Positions 1-6,973 are shown, counted from the first letter of the stretch. The stretch is 16,871 nt of DNA from PALSA-505 sp036495485 (GCA_036495485.1 DASXMU010000061.1:1-16871), one strand, 5' to 3'. The notes: generated from the letters alone by a model not told the origin. Made by a program: numbers and translations.

Positions 1-41
1 GGGGGCGACGGATTGTCGGTGGGTACTGACACTCTGCGTGC

Positions 42-998
42 ATGGCAGCTACCAAGAAGCTTGACCGCGCCGTGCTCGCCGCCGTGCTCCGCAGGCAGCT
101 TGGCGTGATTACCCGTGTGCAGACAACAAGCTGCGGAATGAGCGACAGATCGTTGCGTCACCGTCTTCGCGCAGATGGTCCATGGCAGCAGATGTTGCCT
201 GGCGTCTATCTGGCCAACTCCGGATCGCCAACAATTGACCAGCGGGACATGGCAGCTCTTCTGTATGCCGGACCTGACAGCCTGATCACTGGATACGCCG
301 CTTTGCGGCGAATCGGTATGCGTGGCCCGGGCATCGACTGCGTCGACGTCCTGATTCCAGCCAGGAGGAGACGCAAGACCACTGGATACGTCAGAGTCCA
401 ACGGTCTGAGCGGATGCCGGAGCAGGTTTGTGTTAGCGGGGAGATTCGGTTTGCTATGGCGGCGCGGGCGGTGGCGGATGCGGCCCGTCGACTGCAAGGG
501 TTGCGCGATGTGCGCGCTGTGGTGGCTGATTCGGTACAGCGGGGGCGGTGCAAGATCTCGGAACTGCAGCGGGAGCTCAGCCTGGGGCCGGTCGCTGGGT
601 CGGCATTGTTAAGGAGGGTGCTGGCAGAGGTGGCCGAGGGGATCAGATCTGTTGCTGAGGGGGATCTGCGGGATCTGATCAAAGATGGTGGGCTGCCGGC
701 GCCCGTGTTCAATGCGCGGCTGTATGTGGGCGGTGTGCTGCTAGCGGTGGCGGACGCCTGGTGGACTGAGGCAGAGGTAGTGGCTGAGGTTGACTCGCGT
801 GAGTGGCACCTGTCGCCGGAGGATTGGGAGCGGACATTGCAGCGGCATGCCAGACTGAGCGCCCACGGGATCTTGGTGCTGCACTTCACGCCCAGGCAGC
901 TCCGGACCGAGCGAGCCCAGGTGATCGCCACGATCAGGGCTGCCTTGGAAGCCGGGCGGACCGCTACGCAGGTTCAGGCGCTCCCATCCGCCGGGTGA
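42..998 (+). CDS. AbiEi-antitoxin-like / DUF559 (Vsr-like) domain protein
   Basis: The 318-aa protein has two parts. The N-terminal part (about residues 8-60) resembles the winged-helix domain annotated as 'type IV TA system AbiEi family antitoxin' in many actinobacteria, including the W-x-x-M-L-P-G-V-Y-L motif at residues 48-57. The C-terminal part (about 205-300) resembles a DUF559/Vsr-like PD-(D/E)XK nuclease fold: D238, then E249-V-D251 on the next predicted strand, then an R-x-x-L-x-x-x-G-x-x-V-L-H-F-T stretch. Catalytic competence is inference. No AbiEii-type nucleotidyltransferase toxin follows it; the upstream side is outside the window. The ATG at 42 has no clear Shine-Dalgarno sequence. 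The gene is visibly less GC-rich than its neighbours. The stop codon (996-998) lies in the first unit of a 14-bp tandem repeat, so the last residues may come from repeat expansion. This type of orphan gene is common in actinobacteria and its role is unknown. Confidence 0.72.
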   Translation: MAATKKLDRAVLAAVLRRQLGVITRVQTTSCGMSDRSLRHRLRADGPWQQMLPGVYLANSGSPTIDQRDMAALLYAGPDSLITGYAALRRIGMRGPGIDCVDVLIPARRRRKTTGYVRVQRSERMPEQVCVSGEIRFAMAARAVADAARRLQGLRDVRAVVADSVQRGRCKISELQRELSLGPVAGSALLRRVLAEVAEGIRSVAEGDLRDLIKDGGLPAPVFNARLYVGGVLLAVADAWWTEAEVVAEVDSREWHLSPEDWERTLQRHARLSAHGILVLHFTPRQLRTERAQVIATIRAALEAGRTATQVQALPSAG

Positions 999-1113
999 AC
1001 GACGCCGGGTGGGCGACGCCGGGTGGATGGCGCCGGGTGGGCGACGCCGGGTGGATGGCGCCGGGTGGGCGACGCCGGGTGGGCGACGCCGGGTGGGCGA
1101 CACAGGTGAACGA
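989..1113. repeat. 14-bp minisatellite, 8 units plus a degenerate ninth
   Basis: Units of 14 bp start at 989, 1003, 1017, 1031, 1045, 1059, 1073 and 1087. The consensus is CGCCGGGTGGGCGA, with variants ending GAACGA or GGATGG. A degenerate 13-bp copy occupies 1101-1113. Because 14 is not a multiple of 3, each unit shifts the reading frame. The apparent Pro/Arg-rich reading frames on both strands here are therefore repeat artefacts. The stop codon of the preceding gene falls in unit one. Confidence 0.93.
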
Positions 1114-1259
1114 CGGGCGGCGGCGCATGGCTGGATGACCGGTGGGCACATATCGGGTTGCCCAAGTGTTAATGAGGTGAAAGGAATTTGCCAGCGTGGG
1201 ACTATCGGGGCGAAGGCGCCGGCGGGTATGCCCGGCGGGGGTTCCCGGTTTGGAGGACG

Positions 1260-2777
1260 ATGACCGCGTCAACACGCGGGCTGCCAGAAGAGCTAGCCGC
1301 AGCGCAGTCAGTCGCAGCGCAGTCGGCGGCACTGGCGTCGGCGTCAGCACCGGATCCAGGCGAGCTCGACCTGGAGGACCGGGCGGCACTGCGCCGGGTG
1401 GCGGGCCTGTCCACCGAGCTTCAGGACATCACCGAGGTCGAATACCGCGAGCTGCGGCTTGAGAAGGTCGTGCTGATCGGCGTGTGGACCGAGGGCACCC
1501 TGGTCAGCGCGGAGAACTCGCTGCGCGAGCTGTTCCAGCTTGCCGAGACGGCCGGATCCAAGGTGCTCGACGGCCTCATCCAGCGTCGCGGCCGGCCTGA
1601 CCCGGCGACCTATGTCGGCGCGGGCAAGGCCAGGGAGCTGGCCGGCATCGTGGCCGGCGCCGGGGCCGACACCGTGATCTGCGACGGCGAGCTCAGCCCC
1701 CGCCAGCTGCGCCGCCTCGAGGGTGTGGTGCGGGTGAAGGTCATCGACCGTACCGCGCTGATCCTCGACATCTTCGCCCAGCACGCGCGCAGCAAGGAGG
1801 GCAAAGCCCAGGTCGAGCTGGCTCAGCTCGAGTACCTGCTGCCCAGGCTGCGTGGCTGGGGTGAGTCGCTGTCCCGGCAGGCCGGCGGCCGGGTGGCCGG
1901 CGGCGGCGGCATCGGGACCCGCGGCCCGGGCGAGACGAAGATCGAGACCGACCGGCGCCGGATCCGGGCCCGCGCGGCCAGGCTGCGGCGGGAGATCGCC
2001 GGCATGGCTACCGGCCGCGAGGTGCGGCGCGGGCAGCGCAGGCGCCGTGAGGTGCCGTCCGTGGCAATCGCGGGCTACACGAACGCCGGCAAGTCAAGCC
2101 TGCTCAACCGGCTGACCGGGTCCGGCGTGCTGGTCGCCGACTCGCTGTTCGCCACGCTGGATTCGGCGGTGCGGCGCGCCCGCATGCCGTCGGGCCAGGT
2201 GTTCACGCTGACCGACACGGTGGGGTTCGTCCGGCACCTGCCGCATCAGCTCGTCGATGCCTTCAGGGCCACCCTGGAGGAGATCGCGCAGGCCGACCTG
2301 ATCCTGCACGTGGTCGATGGCAGCGACCCGGATCCCTTCGCGCAGCTCAGCGCCGTGCGCGAGGTGCTGCGCGAGATAGGTGCCGGTGACGTGGCCGAGC
2401 TTGTTGTGATCAACAAGTCAGACGTGGCCGACCCGATCGCGGTGAAGGCGCTGCAGTTGCGCGAGCGGGACTGCGCCGTGGTGTCCGCCCAGACCGGCGC
2501 GGGGATCGACGACCTGCTGGCAACCCTGGAGCGCGTGCTGCCGCGCCGGGACCGGGAGGTGCACGCGGTCGTGCCCTACGAGCGCGGCGACCTGCTCGCC
2601 CGGGCGCACGAGGAGGGCCAGGTGCTCGACCTGCAGCACGGCGCCGATGGCACCTTGCTGACGGCCCGGGTGCCGCTGCGGCTCGCCGCAGAACTCGAGC
2701 GGGTCGGCGGGGCTGGCAGTGATATGACGCAGAGTGACGATGTGCAACCTGCTGAGCTGCTGCCGGATCGCCAATAG
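1260..2777 (+). CDS. hflX: GTPase HflX
   Basis: HflX is a ribosome-associated GTPase of the Obg-HflX superfamily that binds 50S/70S particles and can split stalled or heat-damaged ribosomes. From the ATG at 1260 the protein is 505 aa, close to the usual actinobacterial length. The N-terminal HflX domain (about 60-215) contains the R-R-G-R-P-D-P-A-T-Y-V-G-x-G-K motif and ends in the conserved G-T-R-G-P-G-E-T-K-I-E-T-D linker. The G domain follows: G1 GYTNAGKS at 272-279, G3 DTVGF at 319-323, G4 NKSD at 385-388, then an SAQ-type G5. A C-terminal domain ends the protein. The ATG at 1260 has GGAGG at 1252-1256, only 3 nt away. A TTG at 1188, in frame and 8 nt after GAGGTG (1174-1179), would give 529 aa with an extension of unclear value. 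A 28-codon frame (GTG 1177) ends at TGA 1261-1263, overlapping the ATG. Confidence 0.95.
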   Translation: MTASTRGLPEELAAAQSVAAQSAALASASAPDPGELDLEDRAALRRVAGLSTELQDITEVEYRELRLEKVVLIGVWTEGTLVSAENSLRELFQLAETAGSKVLDGLIQRRGRPDPATYVGAGKARELAGIVAGAGADTVICDGELSPRQLRRLEGVVRVKVIDRTALILDIFAQHARSKEGKAQVELAQLEYLLPRLRGWGESLSRQAGGRVAGGGGIGTRGPGETKIETDRRRIRARAARLRREIAGMATGREVRRGQRRRREVPSVAIAGYTNAGKSSLLNRLTGSGVLVADSLFATLDSAVRRARMPSGQVFTLTDTVGFVRHLPHQLVDAFRATLEEIAQADLILHVVDGSDPDPFAQLSAVREVLREIGAGDVAELVVINKSDVADPIAVKALQLRERDCAVVSAQTGAGIDDLLATLERVLPRRDREVHAVVPYERGDLLARAHEEGQVLDLQHGADGTLLTARVPLRLAAELERVGGAGSDMTQSDDVQPAELLPDRQ

Positions 2778-3280
2778 CTGGACTATTGTCCATAATTCAT
2801 GCCCGTAACGGCATGAATCGAACCGAATGTACGATTCTATTTGCGGAAATGCCCACGCCATTGCTGGACGCCGATTCCACAGTTCGATTGCGCTGCGTAG
2901 TCGTATGATTACTCTACGATTGCGGCGTGCACGTGGCCAGCACGGTGTGTAAGCAGTTTCGGCCGGTCCTATTGCAGGGATAGCGCCTCTGATCACGATC
3001 GGCGGGCGGATGCGCCGGAGTTGCCAGACCGCTGTGGCCTTAACCGAATTTGGGTCCCTCTTCTGTGCATTCGGACTGTACAGAGTGCTGATGCTGGATT
3101 ACGGTGGCGGGACTGATATGTTGGCTCGCGCATCTGCCACCCGCCAGCATGCCCGCCGCGTGTACGATTCACTTCACTGGATGCCTGTTGGTGTCCCCGA
3201 CAGGCACGATCCATGGCAGGTGATCTCATGAGGCACAGGACTCCTGATCCTGGACCCAGTTCGCCAGGCATGGTATTCCG
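2778..3280. other. 503-bp gap between hflX and hutI
   Basis: This stretch is clearly less GC-rich than the flanking genes. Beyond the hairpin at 2795-2818 I find no recognisable gene, RNA or convincing promoter with both hexamers. A 73-codon frame (ATG 3010, stop 3229-3231) and an 18-codon frame (ATG 3228, stop 3282-3284) are joined to each other and to the hutI GTG by 4-nt overlaps (ATGA and GTGA). Their third-position GC is only moderate and neither product resembles a known family, so I do not call them genes. Confidence 0.6.
2795..2818. terminator. Perfect 9-bp hairpin after hflX
   Basis: ATTCATGCC (2795-2803) and GGCATGAAT (2810-2818) form a perfect 9-bp stem with a 6-nt loop, 17 nt after the hflX stop codon. 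No T-tract follows, which is common for actinobacterial terminators. It could also be an operator for something in the following gap. Confidence 0.5.
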
Positions 3281-4498
3281 GTGACCGTACGCCTGCTCAC
3301 GAACATCGGCCGCCTGTGGACCGGTACCGAGATCCTGAGCAACGCCGCCATTCTCACCCAGGACGAGCGGATCACCTGGGTCGGGCCAGCAGCCGAACTG
3401 CCGGAGAGCATCCCCGGCGTCGTCGACGACATCGTCGATGTCGATCATATCGAGAACCTGGGCGGCGGCCTTGTCACGCCCGGCCTGATCGACGCGCACA
3501 CGCATCCGGTCTACGCGGGCAACCGCTGGGCGGAGCTGGCCATGCGGTCCAACGGCTCGTCGGCCACCGAGATCGCCGCAGCGGGTGGCGGCATGGCCTC
3601 GACGGTCACCGTCACCAGGGGAACCGACCCGTGGACCCTGTGCAACGGCGTGCGGGAGCGGCTGCGCAACTGGCTGATGTCCGGCACCACCACGATCGAG
3701 GCGAAGACCGGCTATCACCTGACCCGGGACGGCGAACTCGCCGACGTCCGGCTGCTGCGCTCCCTCGAGGGCGAGATCGCGGTACCGCGCATCCACGTGA
3801 CCTTCCTCGCGGCCCACTCGGTGCCACCTGAGTACTTCGGCCGCCGTCACGACTACGTCGACGCCGTGGGCTCGTGGTGCGCCGACGCCGAGGCGGCCGG
3901 CGCGGACAGCGTCGACGTCTACTGCGAAGAGGGCCGGTTCACCGAGCACGAGGCGCGCTGGATGCTCGGCGCGGGCCGGTCGGCTGGCCTGCTGCCCAGG
4001 CTGCATGCCTGCGGCCAGTCGCACACCGGCGCGGCCAGGCTGGCCGCCGAGATCGGCTGTGCGTCAGCGGATCTGCTGCACGAGGCCGACGATGACGACG
4101 TGGCGGCCCTGGCACAGGCCGGTGTGGCCGCCGTGGTGTGCCCCAGCGCGTCCATGCAGGCGAGGCGCTCCCCGCCGGTCCGGTCCCTGCTGGACAAGGG
4201 CGTGGCCGTGGCGCTCGGCAGCGACCACACGCCCGGCGGCAACGGCATCACGTCCATGCCGCTGGTCATCGCGCTCGCCATCGCTAACTTCGGCATGAGC
4301 GTCACCGAGGCGCTGCGGGCCGCGACGGTCGGCGGCGCTCATGCGCTGCGCGCACCTGATCGCGGGGCACTGGTCCGGGGCAGGTACGCGGACATGGTGC
4401 TGTGGGACGCGGACCATGAGGGTGCGTTCGCCTGGTCCTACGGCCTCAAGCCACTGCGGGTCTGGCGCGGCGCCGAGCCCGTCGTGAAAAACCCTTAG
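3281..4498 (+). CDS. hutI: Imidazolonepropionase-like amidohydrolase (HutI family)
   Basis: HutI hydrolyses 4-imidazolone-5-propanoate to N-formimidoyl-L-glutamate in histidine degradation, in the cytoplasm. The 405-aa length fits the family. Metal-site motifs are present: DAHTHPVYAGNR (71-82, H73 and H75), the T-T-T-I-E-A-K-T-G-Y motif, A-A-H-S-V-P-P-E-Y, LHACGQ (H242) and the SD of GSDHTPGG (D315). Several positions differ from the canonical enzyme. H-A-D-E/Q becomes H-A-C-G-Q, S-A-D-H becomes S-A-D-L (L265, with a histidine two residues on at H267), and D-F-N-P-G-S becomes D-H-T-P-G-G. The substrate assignment is therefore less secure than the family assignment. The GTG at 3281 has no clear Shine-Dalgarno and overlaps the stop of a tiny upstream frame. 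No other hut gene lies in the window. Confidence 0.85.
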   Translation: MTVRLLTNIGRLWTGTEILSNAAILTQDERITWVGPAAELPESIPGVVDDIVDVDHIENLGGGLVTPGLIDAHTHPVYAGNRWAELAMRSNGSSATEIAAAGGGMASTVTVTRGTDPWTLCNGVRERLRNWLMSGTTTIEAKTGYHLTRDGELADVRLLRSLEGEIAVPRIHVTFLAAHSVPPEYFGRRHDYVDAVGSWCADAEAAGADSVDVYCEEGRFTEHEARWMLGAGRSAGLLPRLHACGQSHTGAARLAAEIGCASADLLHEADDDDVAALAQAGVAAVVCPSASMQARRSPPVRSLLDKGVAVALGSDHTPGGNGITSMPLVIALAIANFGMSVTEALRAATVGGAHALRAPDRGALVRGRYADMVLWDADHEGAFAWSYGLKPLRVWRGAEPVVKNP

Positions 4499-4534
4499 GG
4501 CCGGTCAGTCTCTCCGCGGTATCGCGAAGACGGC

Positions 4535-4598
4535 CGGGCCGCCGTGCTGCCCATCGCGTTCGGCTCTCTACACCCCGGCTGGGCAGCACGACGGCCCG
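4535..4598. terminator. Bidirectional terminator-like hairpin between convergent genes
   Basis: Positions 4535-4552 pair with 4581-4598 over 18 bp with one mismatch (C4542 against A4591). The loop is 28 nt. In RNA from the minus strand that mismatch becomes a G-U wobble, so the stem is fully paired for the GH25-like gene and has one defect for hutI. It sits 37 nt after the hutI stop and just beyond the end of the minus-strand gene. Confidence 0.7.
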
Positions 4599-4601
4599 AG
4601 T

Positions 4602-5582
4602 TCAGGGCGTCCTGTTGGCGTCGATCTGGTCGAAGTCGCCGAATCCGTTGAAGGTCCCGCCGCCACCGGACCATTGCCACATCAGCGCGTACTTGCTGCC
4701 CGAATTCTGGCCGCCGTAGAACCCCGCACACGTCCTGGTGCCCTGCAGGCACCAGCCATTGGGCAGATGCGACAGGCTGCTCGTGTCGCCGGTGTAGGTC
4801 CATTCGTAGGTGTTGGGAATGAGTGAGTCCGGCCCGGTGCCGAAGATCGACGTCCAGATGCCGGGGGCGGAGTACACCCCGACCTTGTACGAGGAATGGC
4901 TGGTGATGTAGGCCGCGAACCCGTTGAACTCGGCCCGGTCCACGTTGCTCGGGATGGAGCTGATCCTAACCTGGCCACTGCACGGCGAGGTGTAGACCGA
5001 ATTCCAGCCATTATCTGGAGCGGGCGCGATTCCCGGAATCTCGACATCTTCGAAGATCACCGGGTAGTTCACTTTCAGGTGGGCGACGTCGCCAAGCGTC
5101 CACGAAGCCTGCTCGGCGCCGAAGTTGGATGCCTCGGTGGTGGTGCCGTTGTAATGCGGGTCGACACCGGGCCCACCCATAAACCAGTACACACCGGTGC
5201 CAATGCCCATGTGATACGTGGTGAAATTGGTGGATGCCTGCGCGGCGTTAGTATTCGAGAAGGCGATCCGGCCGTGGCAGCCCAGCCGGTAGGCCCAGTT
5301 TCCGGTCATCCCGATGTAGCCGCCGTAGTCACCGCCGATCGCGGGCTCATGATAGGGCGCCGATCCGCTGATCGTGATGGGCCAGCTGTCGGTTCCCTCC
5401 CAGAACCCGGACGGCCCGTCGGCCGGCCGGACCCGGGCCGCCCCGCTATGCCGCGGAGCGCCGGGCTGGGCAACAGCAGCCCCGGCCGTCAGGCCGGACA
5501 GCAACACGGCGGTGCCGACAGAGGCGAGTACTCTCGCCGTCCTGCCGCCCGAGAGCCAACGTGGGTTCACCATGGCGTTCAT
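4602..5582 (-). CDS. Secreted GH25/DUF1906-like TIM-barrel protein (putative)
   Basis: The protein is 326 aa with a Sec-type signal peptide: arginines at 8, 14 and 17, a hydrophobic core at about 18-34, and a likely cleavage after AVA38. The mature part looks like a lysozyme-type (GH25) or DUF1906 glycoside-hydrolase-like barrel. The signs are a strand with acidic residues, YPVIFEDVE (173-181), a helix-strand F-A-A-Y-I-T-S-H-S-S-Y-K-V-G-V-Y-S (222-238), and a C-terminal M-W-Q-W (301-304) followed by GDFDQ (315-319), recalling the WQY...VDLD end of GH25 enzymes. Four cysteines (102, 201, 278, 285) could form disulphides outside the cell. The usual N-terminal D-x-S/D strand of GH25 is not obvious, so the substrate and activity are unknown. 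The ATG at 5582 is preceded by AGGAAGG; an internal ATG three codons on is less well placed. It stands between hutI and holA with no evident partner. Confidence 0.68.
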   Translation of the reverse strand: MNAMVNPRWLSGGRTARVLASVGTAVLLSGLTAGAAVAQPGAPRHSGAARVRPADGPSGFWEGTDSWPITISGSAPYHEPAIGGDYGGYIGMTGNWAYRLGCHGRIAFSNTNAAQASTNFTTYHMGIGTGVYWFMGGPGVDPHYNGTTTEASNFGAEQASWTLGDVAHLKVNYPVIFEDVEIPGIAPAPDNGWNSVYTSPCSGQVRISSIPSNVDRAEFNGFAAYITSHSSYKVGVYSAPGIWTSIFGTGPDSLIPNTYEWTYTGDTSSLSHLPNGWCLQGTRTCAGFYGGQNSGSKYALMWQWSGGGGTFNGFGDFDQIDANRTP

Positions 5583-5833
5583 CAACCTTCCTGACGGCGA
5601 GCCCGTCAAACGCCCTCCGGGGGAGCGGACGTGGCCTCCGCAACTCAAGACGCCGGTTAACACCCTTTGGTTGCTGAGAAAAGAAATTCCGCAACTGCCC
5701 GGTTGGGCGTGATCTGCCGGCCGCCGCCCGTCTCCCGGCCCAGGCGCTCCAGAGCGACCGGCAACAGGACTGCTGGGCTCGCGGTGCCCAGGCTGCCCCT
5801 GGCGGCAATGGTGCCCGCCGTCGTCGGGCACAG

Positions 5834-5899
5834 CCAGGCTGGCTCCCCTTGCTTGTGCGGCGTTCTCGTCGGTCGCCAGCCAAATCCAGGCTGGCTCCC
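5834..5899. repeat. 14-bp direct repeat, two copies
   Basis: CCAGGCTGGCTCCC occurs exactly at 5834-5847 and 5886-5899. Each contains the dyad CCAG-G-CTGG, and the first extends to GCCAG-G-CTGGC. The spacing of 52 bp is close to five helical turns, which would suit a pair of protein-binding sites, but no regulator can be named. Confidence 0.6.
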
Positions 5900-5943
5900 T
5901 CCCCGGCCTTGCCAGGGATTGCCTGGACACCGCTCCCTTTTCC

Positions 5944-5964
5944 AGCGCCCTGTTGCCGGGCGCT
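5944..5964. promoter_or_regulatory. 7-bp hairpin upstream of holA
   Basis: AGCGCCC (5944-5950) and GGGCGCT (5958-5964) form a perfect 7-bp stem with a 7-nt loop. It ends 1 nt before the putative -10 TAGTCT, so it covers the region between -35 and -10. The gene behind it is divergent, so a terminator is not obviously needed and an operator is possible. Confidence 0.45.
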
Positions 5965-5965
5965 C

Positions 5966-5989
5966 TAGTCTGAGTCGGTGAACGACTCA
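5966..5989 (+). promoter_or_regulatory. Putative holA -10 with leaderless start inside a dyad
   Basis: TAGTCT (5966-5971) fits the actinobacterial TANNNT -10 and lies 6 nt upstream of the GTG at 5978, as expected for a leaderless transcript. The start codon sits in the loop of a 7-bp inverted repeat, TGAGTCG (5971-5977) / CGACTCA (5983-5989). No good -35 is visible and there is no Shine-Dalgarno sequence. Confidence 0.45.
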
Positions 5990-6973
5990 CCGGCCGCCGC
6001 GTCCACCGTCAGCCTCGTCGTGGGTGAGGAAGAATTGCTGGTCGAACGCGCGGTCGCCACCCTGCTGGCCGAAGCGAAGCCGCCCGGCGCTGGAGAGGTG
6101 CAGGACAGTGACATGGGCCGGGCCAGCGACGTCCCGGCCGCCGGGCTCAACCCCGGCGAGTTCGCTTCCCTGGTGTCGCCGTCGCTGTTCGGCGGGGGAC
6201 AGGCCCTGGTCATCCGGGGCGTCCAGGACGCGAGCAAGGAGCTGGCGCCGGTCCTGGAGCGCTATGCGGCGGCGCCCGACCCGGACACGGTGCTCGTGCT
6301 CACCCATGCCGGCGGCGCCAAGGGGAAGGCGCTGCTGACCGCCCTGACCAAGACCGGCATCCGGGTGCTGCGCTGCCCCAAGGTCACCAGGGCCGACGAG
6401 CGCATCGAGTTCGTCCGTGGCGAGTTCCGCCGGCTGGGCCGCAAGGTCGACCAGGGCAGCATACGGGCGCTGATCGACGCCGTGGGGAACGACCTGAGCG
6501 AGCTGGCCGCCGCCTGCGCTCAGCTCGCTGACGACGTCACCGGTGCCATCGACCAGGCGACCGTGGCCCGGTACTACCGGGGCAGGGCCGAGGCGAGCGG
6601 CTTCACCGTGGCCGACCGCGCGGTCGAAGGCAAGCTAGGCGCCGCGCTGGAGCAGCTCCGGTGGGCCCTGGCCACCGGCGTGGCACCGGTGCTGATCAGC
6701 AGCGCCCTGGCCCAGGGCGTGCGCGCGCTCGGCAAGGTCGGCGGCGCCCCACGCGGCCGCAGCAGCGACGCGCTGGCCGGGGAGCTCGGCATGCCATCGT
6801 GGAAGATCGACCGCGTCCGCCGCCAGCTCAACGGCTGGACCCCCGACGGCGTGGCCCACGCCCTGCAAGCCGTCGCCGAAGCCGACGCCCAAGTCAAGGG
6901 CGAGGGAGCAAGCCCGGGCTACGCCCTCGAACGCACCATCCGCCAGATCGTCGCCTCCCGCGCCAACGGCTGA
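5978..6973 (+). CDS. holA: DNA polymerase III subunit delta
   Basis: HolA is the clamp-loader subunit that opens the beta sliding clamp. The 331-aa product has the actinobacterial HolA start S-L-V-V-G-E-E-E-L-L-V-E-R-A-V (about residues 12-26), then the N-P-G-E-F-A-S-L-V-S-P-S-L-F-G-G-G-Q motif (about 58-75), a central E-F-V-R-G-E-F-R-R segment, and the C-terminal collar-type helices ending in Y-A-L-E-R-T-I-R-Q-I-V. It lacks a Walker A motif, as delta subunits do. The GTG at 5978 is used because the family motif begins about 11 residues later; no Shine-Dalgarno is present. In many actinobacteria comEA-comEC lie immediately upstream; here a secreted GH25-like gene is there instead. It converges with rpsT across a 637-bp repeat-rich gap. 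Confidence 0.93.
   Translation: MNDSPAAASTVSLVVGEEELLVERAVATLLAEAKPPGAGEVQDSDMGRASDVPAAGLNPGEFASLVSPSLFGGGQALVIRGVQDASKELAPVLERYAAAPDPDTVLVLTHAGGAKGKALLTALTKTGIRVLRCPKVTRADERIEFVRGEFRRLGRKVDQGSIRALIDAVGNDLSELAAACAQLADDVTGAIDQATVARYYRGRAEASGFTVADRAVEGKLGAALEQLRWALATGVAPVLISSALAQGVRALGKVGGAPRGRSSDALAGELGMPSWKIDRVRRQLNGWTPDGVAHALQAVAEADAQVKGEGASPGYALERTIRQIVASRANG

Larger units (their letters stand above)
5583..5977. other. 395-bp divergent gap with short repeats and hairpins
   Basis: This separates the minus-strand secreted protein from holA, so it must hold promoters in both directions. I see CCAGGCTGGCTCCC twice (5834-5847 and 5886-5899), a related CCCAGGCTGCCCC near 5790, an inverted repeat GCCAGCC/GGCTGGC (5875-5881 with 5889-5895) and a 7-bp hairpin at 5944-5964. 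No gene or known RNA is recognisable. The minus-strand frame is open across it but lacks convincing protein character. Confidence 0.6.

Noticed and set aside
741..1389. Minus-strand frames rich in HPASPTRRRPPG-type repeats
   Set aside because: They are the translation of the 14-bp minisatellite and of the hflX antisense strand; no family resemblance and no ribosome binding site.
2888..2909. Promoter TTGCGC / TATGAT
   Set aside because: The spacer is only 10 bp, too short for a sigma-70-type promoter.
2418..2996. 192-codon minus-strand frame from the hflX/hutI gap into hflX
   Set aside because: Most of it is antisense to the hflX G domain and the remaining part has no recognisable features.
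4602..5582. Peptidase G1 (eqolisin) assignment for the secreted protein
   Set aside because: The characteristic eqolisin Q and E motifs are not visible; the WQW...DFDQ end fits a GH25-like barrel better.
5583..5990. N-terminal extension of the GH25-like protein up to 5990
   Set aside because: The extension has no protein character, and the ATG at 5582 has a good Shine-Dalgarno and directly starts a signal peptide.
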